The notes under the pieces: generated by a model
What the model was told of the DNA's origin: nothing
Database searches by the model: none
Seen by the model: only the letters and a program-made list of their open reading frames with translations
Made by a program: the position numbers and the translations under genes
Assembly: GCA_002690445.1 (NCBI GenBank)
Contig: NZER01000246.1
Coordinates: 1-12,960 of the forward strand
Source of the DNA: Candidatus Pacearchaeota archaeon
GTDB taxonomy: Archaea > Nanoarchaeota > Nanoarchaeia > Pacearchaeales > GW2011-AR1
Direction of reading: 5' to 3'
Length of the DNA: 12,960 nt
Shown here: positions 11,295 through 12,960 of the stretch, one piece after another
Numbering within the stretch: position 1 is the stretch's first letter
How the letters are laid out: each line of letters opens with the position of its first letter

Positions 11295-12960
11295 TAAAGA
11301 AAATTCCTCGTCGGTCTCACAATAATAGAACAATCAGCCTCCTCATTCTTAAACTGGTCACGGCACTTAATATAATATGTCTTGTCCTCATTCCACTCAG
11401 TCACATGAACAGTTGAATTAGCATACGGCATATCACTTCCCTCAGCAAAAGCAAAGTCGCAATTATCCAAACTATAAGCGCACTCAGAATTCCGCACAGT
11501 TACAATCTTCAGCATTGCATCTTCTTCATAAACCCGCGCAACAACCGGAGCATTAGTATCAATTTCCAAATTAAATGTAGTTGACTCAATAGCCGCATTC
11601 CCGCCCGAATCAACACACTTGTAATGATAAGTATGGCTCCCATCCCCTAAATCCAGCCTCTGCGTGTGAATCCCGTCTTCCTTATCTGTATCATAAAACA
11701 TTATATAATCACCCTCATCCCCGCTGTCAGAATAATAGCAAATCGCCTTCCCGCTGTCGCACCCAAACATCGTCTCAGTATACAATTCAACAGGAGCAGG
11801 ATTAACAGACCCGTAAATTGTCCCGTTCGGCTGAAGATTCTTAATCATCAAATCACTGCTCCCCCTCAAACTAAATTCATAACTCTGCTTATTCTCATTC
11901 CGTTCATTCTCAGCCTTCCCTGGCTGGTCCTTGCACCGAACATAAAACTTTGTATCATCCCGCGCCACCCCAGTCAAAGTTGTCTTGCAAGTATACAACT
12001 GCAGCGCATTCAACTCATAAATCTGATTAGTGCAAGCCATTGAATTATCCATGCTGTCATAATCCTGATCAACCGGGCTCCAACTGCACTCAACCGGCTC
12101 ATTCACATAAAACTCAACTTCAGCAGAATCAGTATCAGCAGCAACACACCCGCCGTTGTTAATCGAAGTTGCCTTAATCTGCGGCGCAGTACTGTCCGGC
12201 GTCGCGTCTACGCAAAATCCAATAGAATAATCTGCCTCATTAGTGTTCCCTAATTTATCCATACACCTAATAAACAAAGTCATGTCCTTATCATTTTCCA
12301 AAATAATAGAACCATTCCCAAATGCATCTGGACCAGGCAACAACAACTGCTCAGTATGGTTATACAAATAAAGATTAACCCCGCCCATCCAGTGCGTCAT
12401 CTCTTCAAAACTTGTCTTGTGCTCAATATCAATCTTACACTGAGCTGGCTCATCAGTATCAACCCCAAACTTCAGCGGAGTAAACGCTTTCACACACCCA
12501 TCAGAAACTTCAGGATTAAGAATTTTCAAACCAGCATTAGGCGGATTCGGCCTCACATTACTATATTCATAACCAACAGTCAGCTCATTCTTATTCGGCG
12601 TAATAATCGGAGGGTTCGTATCCCGCGGATTCAAATTAATACACTGCTTCTTATCTGTTCCCGGATTCACCAAATCACACCCCTGCCCTAAACTCTTACA
12701 TCGATATTCAGAACACGGCAAATCAGGATCATTGCACTCCTCGCACTTATTCCCCCCACCCGGCGCCTGCCACCCCAGACACTTAAACTGAACAACTTCA
12801 GTACTCTCATCCTTTGCTAACAAGTGATAAACCAGCAAGGCCACCCCAACTGTTACAGCTAGATTTACCAGCCCTGCATTTGCTCCTAACCATGATTGTT
12901 GTGTAAGTGAAGCTACCTTCCCATTTTGAAAAGTTGCAGTTACAATCCTACCCTTAGCAG
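11294..12960 (-). CDS. Large membrane-anchored protein with four Ig-like modules, 5' end cut by the window edge
   Basis: The frame is open to the right edge, so the visible 555 residues are the C-terminal part; a GTG at 12844 is not the true start. The first visible residues (KGRIVTATFQNGKVASL) precede a membrane segment (LVNLAVTVGVALLVYHLL), after which the chain should lie outside the cell. A short Cys-rich linker follows (CEECNDPDLPCSEYRC). Four modules of about 90-140 residues come next, each ending in a strand with a shared motif: LFIRCMDKLGN, FYVRCKDQPGK, YHYKCVDSGGN and YYIKCRDQFKN. Modules start with phrases such as DTNPPIITP, DSTAPQI and DTNAPVV, as in bacterial and archaeal Ig-like folds, and each pairs its conserved Cys with an earlier one (AQCKI, VECSW, AICYYS, SECAYS). 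This suggests an adhesin or stalk. Its G-rich style matches the pilin-like genes. Confidence 0.75.
   Translation of the reverse strand, partial: AKGRIVTATFQNGKVASLTQQSWLGANAGLVNLAVTVGVALLVYHLLAKDESTEVVQFKCLGWQAPGGGNKCEECNDPDLPCSEYRCKSLGQGCDLVNPGTDKKQCINLNPRDTNPPIITPNKNELTVGYEYSNVRPNPPNAGLKILNPEVSDGCVKAFTPLKFGVDTDEPAQCKIDIEHKTSFEEMTHWMGGVNLYLYNHTEQLLLPGPDAFGNGSIILENDKDMTLFIRCMDKLGNTNEADYSIGFCVDATPDSTAPQIKATSINNGGCVAADTDSAEVEFYVNEPVECSWSPVDQDYDSMDNSMACTNQIYELNALQLYTCKTTLTGVARDDTKFYVRCKDQPGKAENERNENKQSYEFSLRGSSDLMIKNLQPNGTIYGSVNPAPVELYTETMFGCDSGKAICYYSDSGDEGDYIMFYDTDKEDGIHTQRLDLGDGSHTYHYKCVDSGGNAAIESTTFNLEIDTNAPVVARVYEEDAMLKIVTVRNSECAYSLDNCDFAFAEGSDMPYANSTVHVTEWNEDKTYYIKCRDQFKNEEADCSIIVRPTRNFL

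Noticed and set aside
12842..12844. GTG as the start of the Ig-like protein
   Set aside because: The frame continues without a stop to the right edge and the codons upstream complete the membrane segment, so the gene is cut by the window.

Overview
The window looks like a stretch of chromosome from an AT-rich archaeon, most probably a small-genome DPANN lineage of the Pacearchaeota/Woesearchaeota/Nanoarchaeota type. The reasons are an S-layer protein of the archaeal S_layer_N/S_layer_C kind, TATA-box promoters (TTTAWAWA type) placed so close to start codons that several transcripts should be leaderless, class III (KGQ) signal peptides, a COG4190-type archaeal winged-helix regulator, and no bacterial -35/-10 or envelope genes. 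The lineage is an inference; no rRNA or other marker gene is present. No tRNA, rRNA, insertion sequence or CRISPR array was found.

Left part (1-3089). The first 2256 bases are the minus-strand S-layer gene, whose 3' end lies beyond the left edge (752 residues visible). Upstream of it is a leader of about 230 nt that can fold into a chain of stem-loops ending just before a strong Shine-Dalgarno sequence, preceded by two copies of one TATA-containing 14-mer. A small plus-strand winged-helix regulator follows, with a repeated 12-mer around its own promoter. It ends 4 bases into the convergent pilin-like gene.

Centre (3086-7584, all minus strand). A seven-gene unit runs from 7004 down to 3086 with every adjacent pair of genes overlapping: a MntA-type nucleotidyltransferase, a HepT-type RNase toxin, an HEXXH metalloprotease-like protein, a 338-residue membrane-anchored protein, a VanX-like M15 dipeptidase and two pilin-like proteins. 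A further pilin-like gene (7066-7584) lies upstream with its own promoter. The pilin-like genes carry G-rich, glycine-encoding tracts while the enzymes and toxin-antitoxin genes are AT-rich, so the unit looks like a surface-appendage gene set into which other genes have been interleaved.

Right part (7585-12960). A beta-rich repeat protein (minus) and a single-membrane-span protein (plus) sit head to head, neither with a convincing conventional start, which may mark a rearrangement point. Next come a secreted protein with a KGQ signal and a gene pair made of a helical protein of unknown function and a PIN-domain nuclease (a possible second toxin-antitoxin pair). Last is the C-terminal 555 residues of a large membrane-anchored protein with four cysteine-containing Ig-like modules, whose 5' end is beyond the right edge. 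Overall the window is a cell-surface locus (S-layer, pilin-like fibres, adhesin-like protein) mixed with defence or stress genes and two cytoplasmic metallopeptidase-like enzymes.
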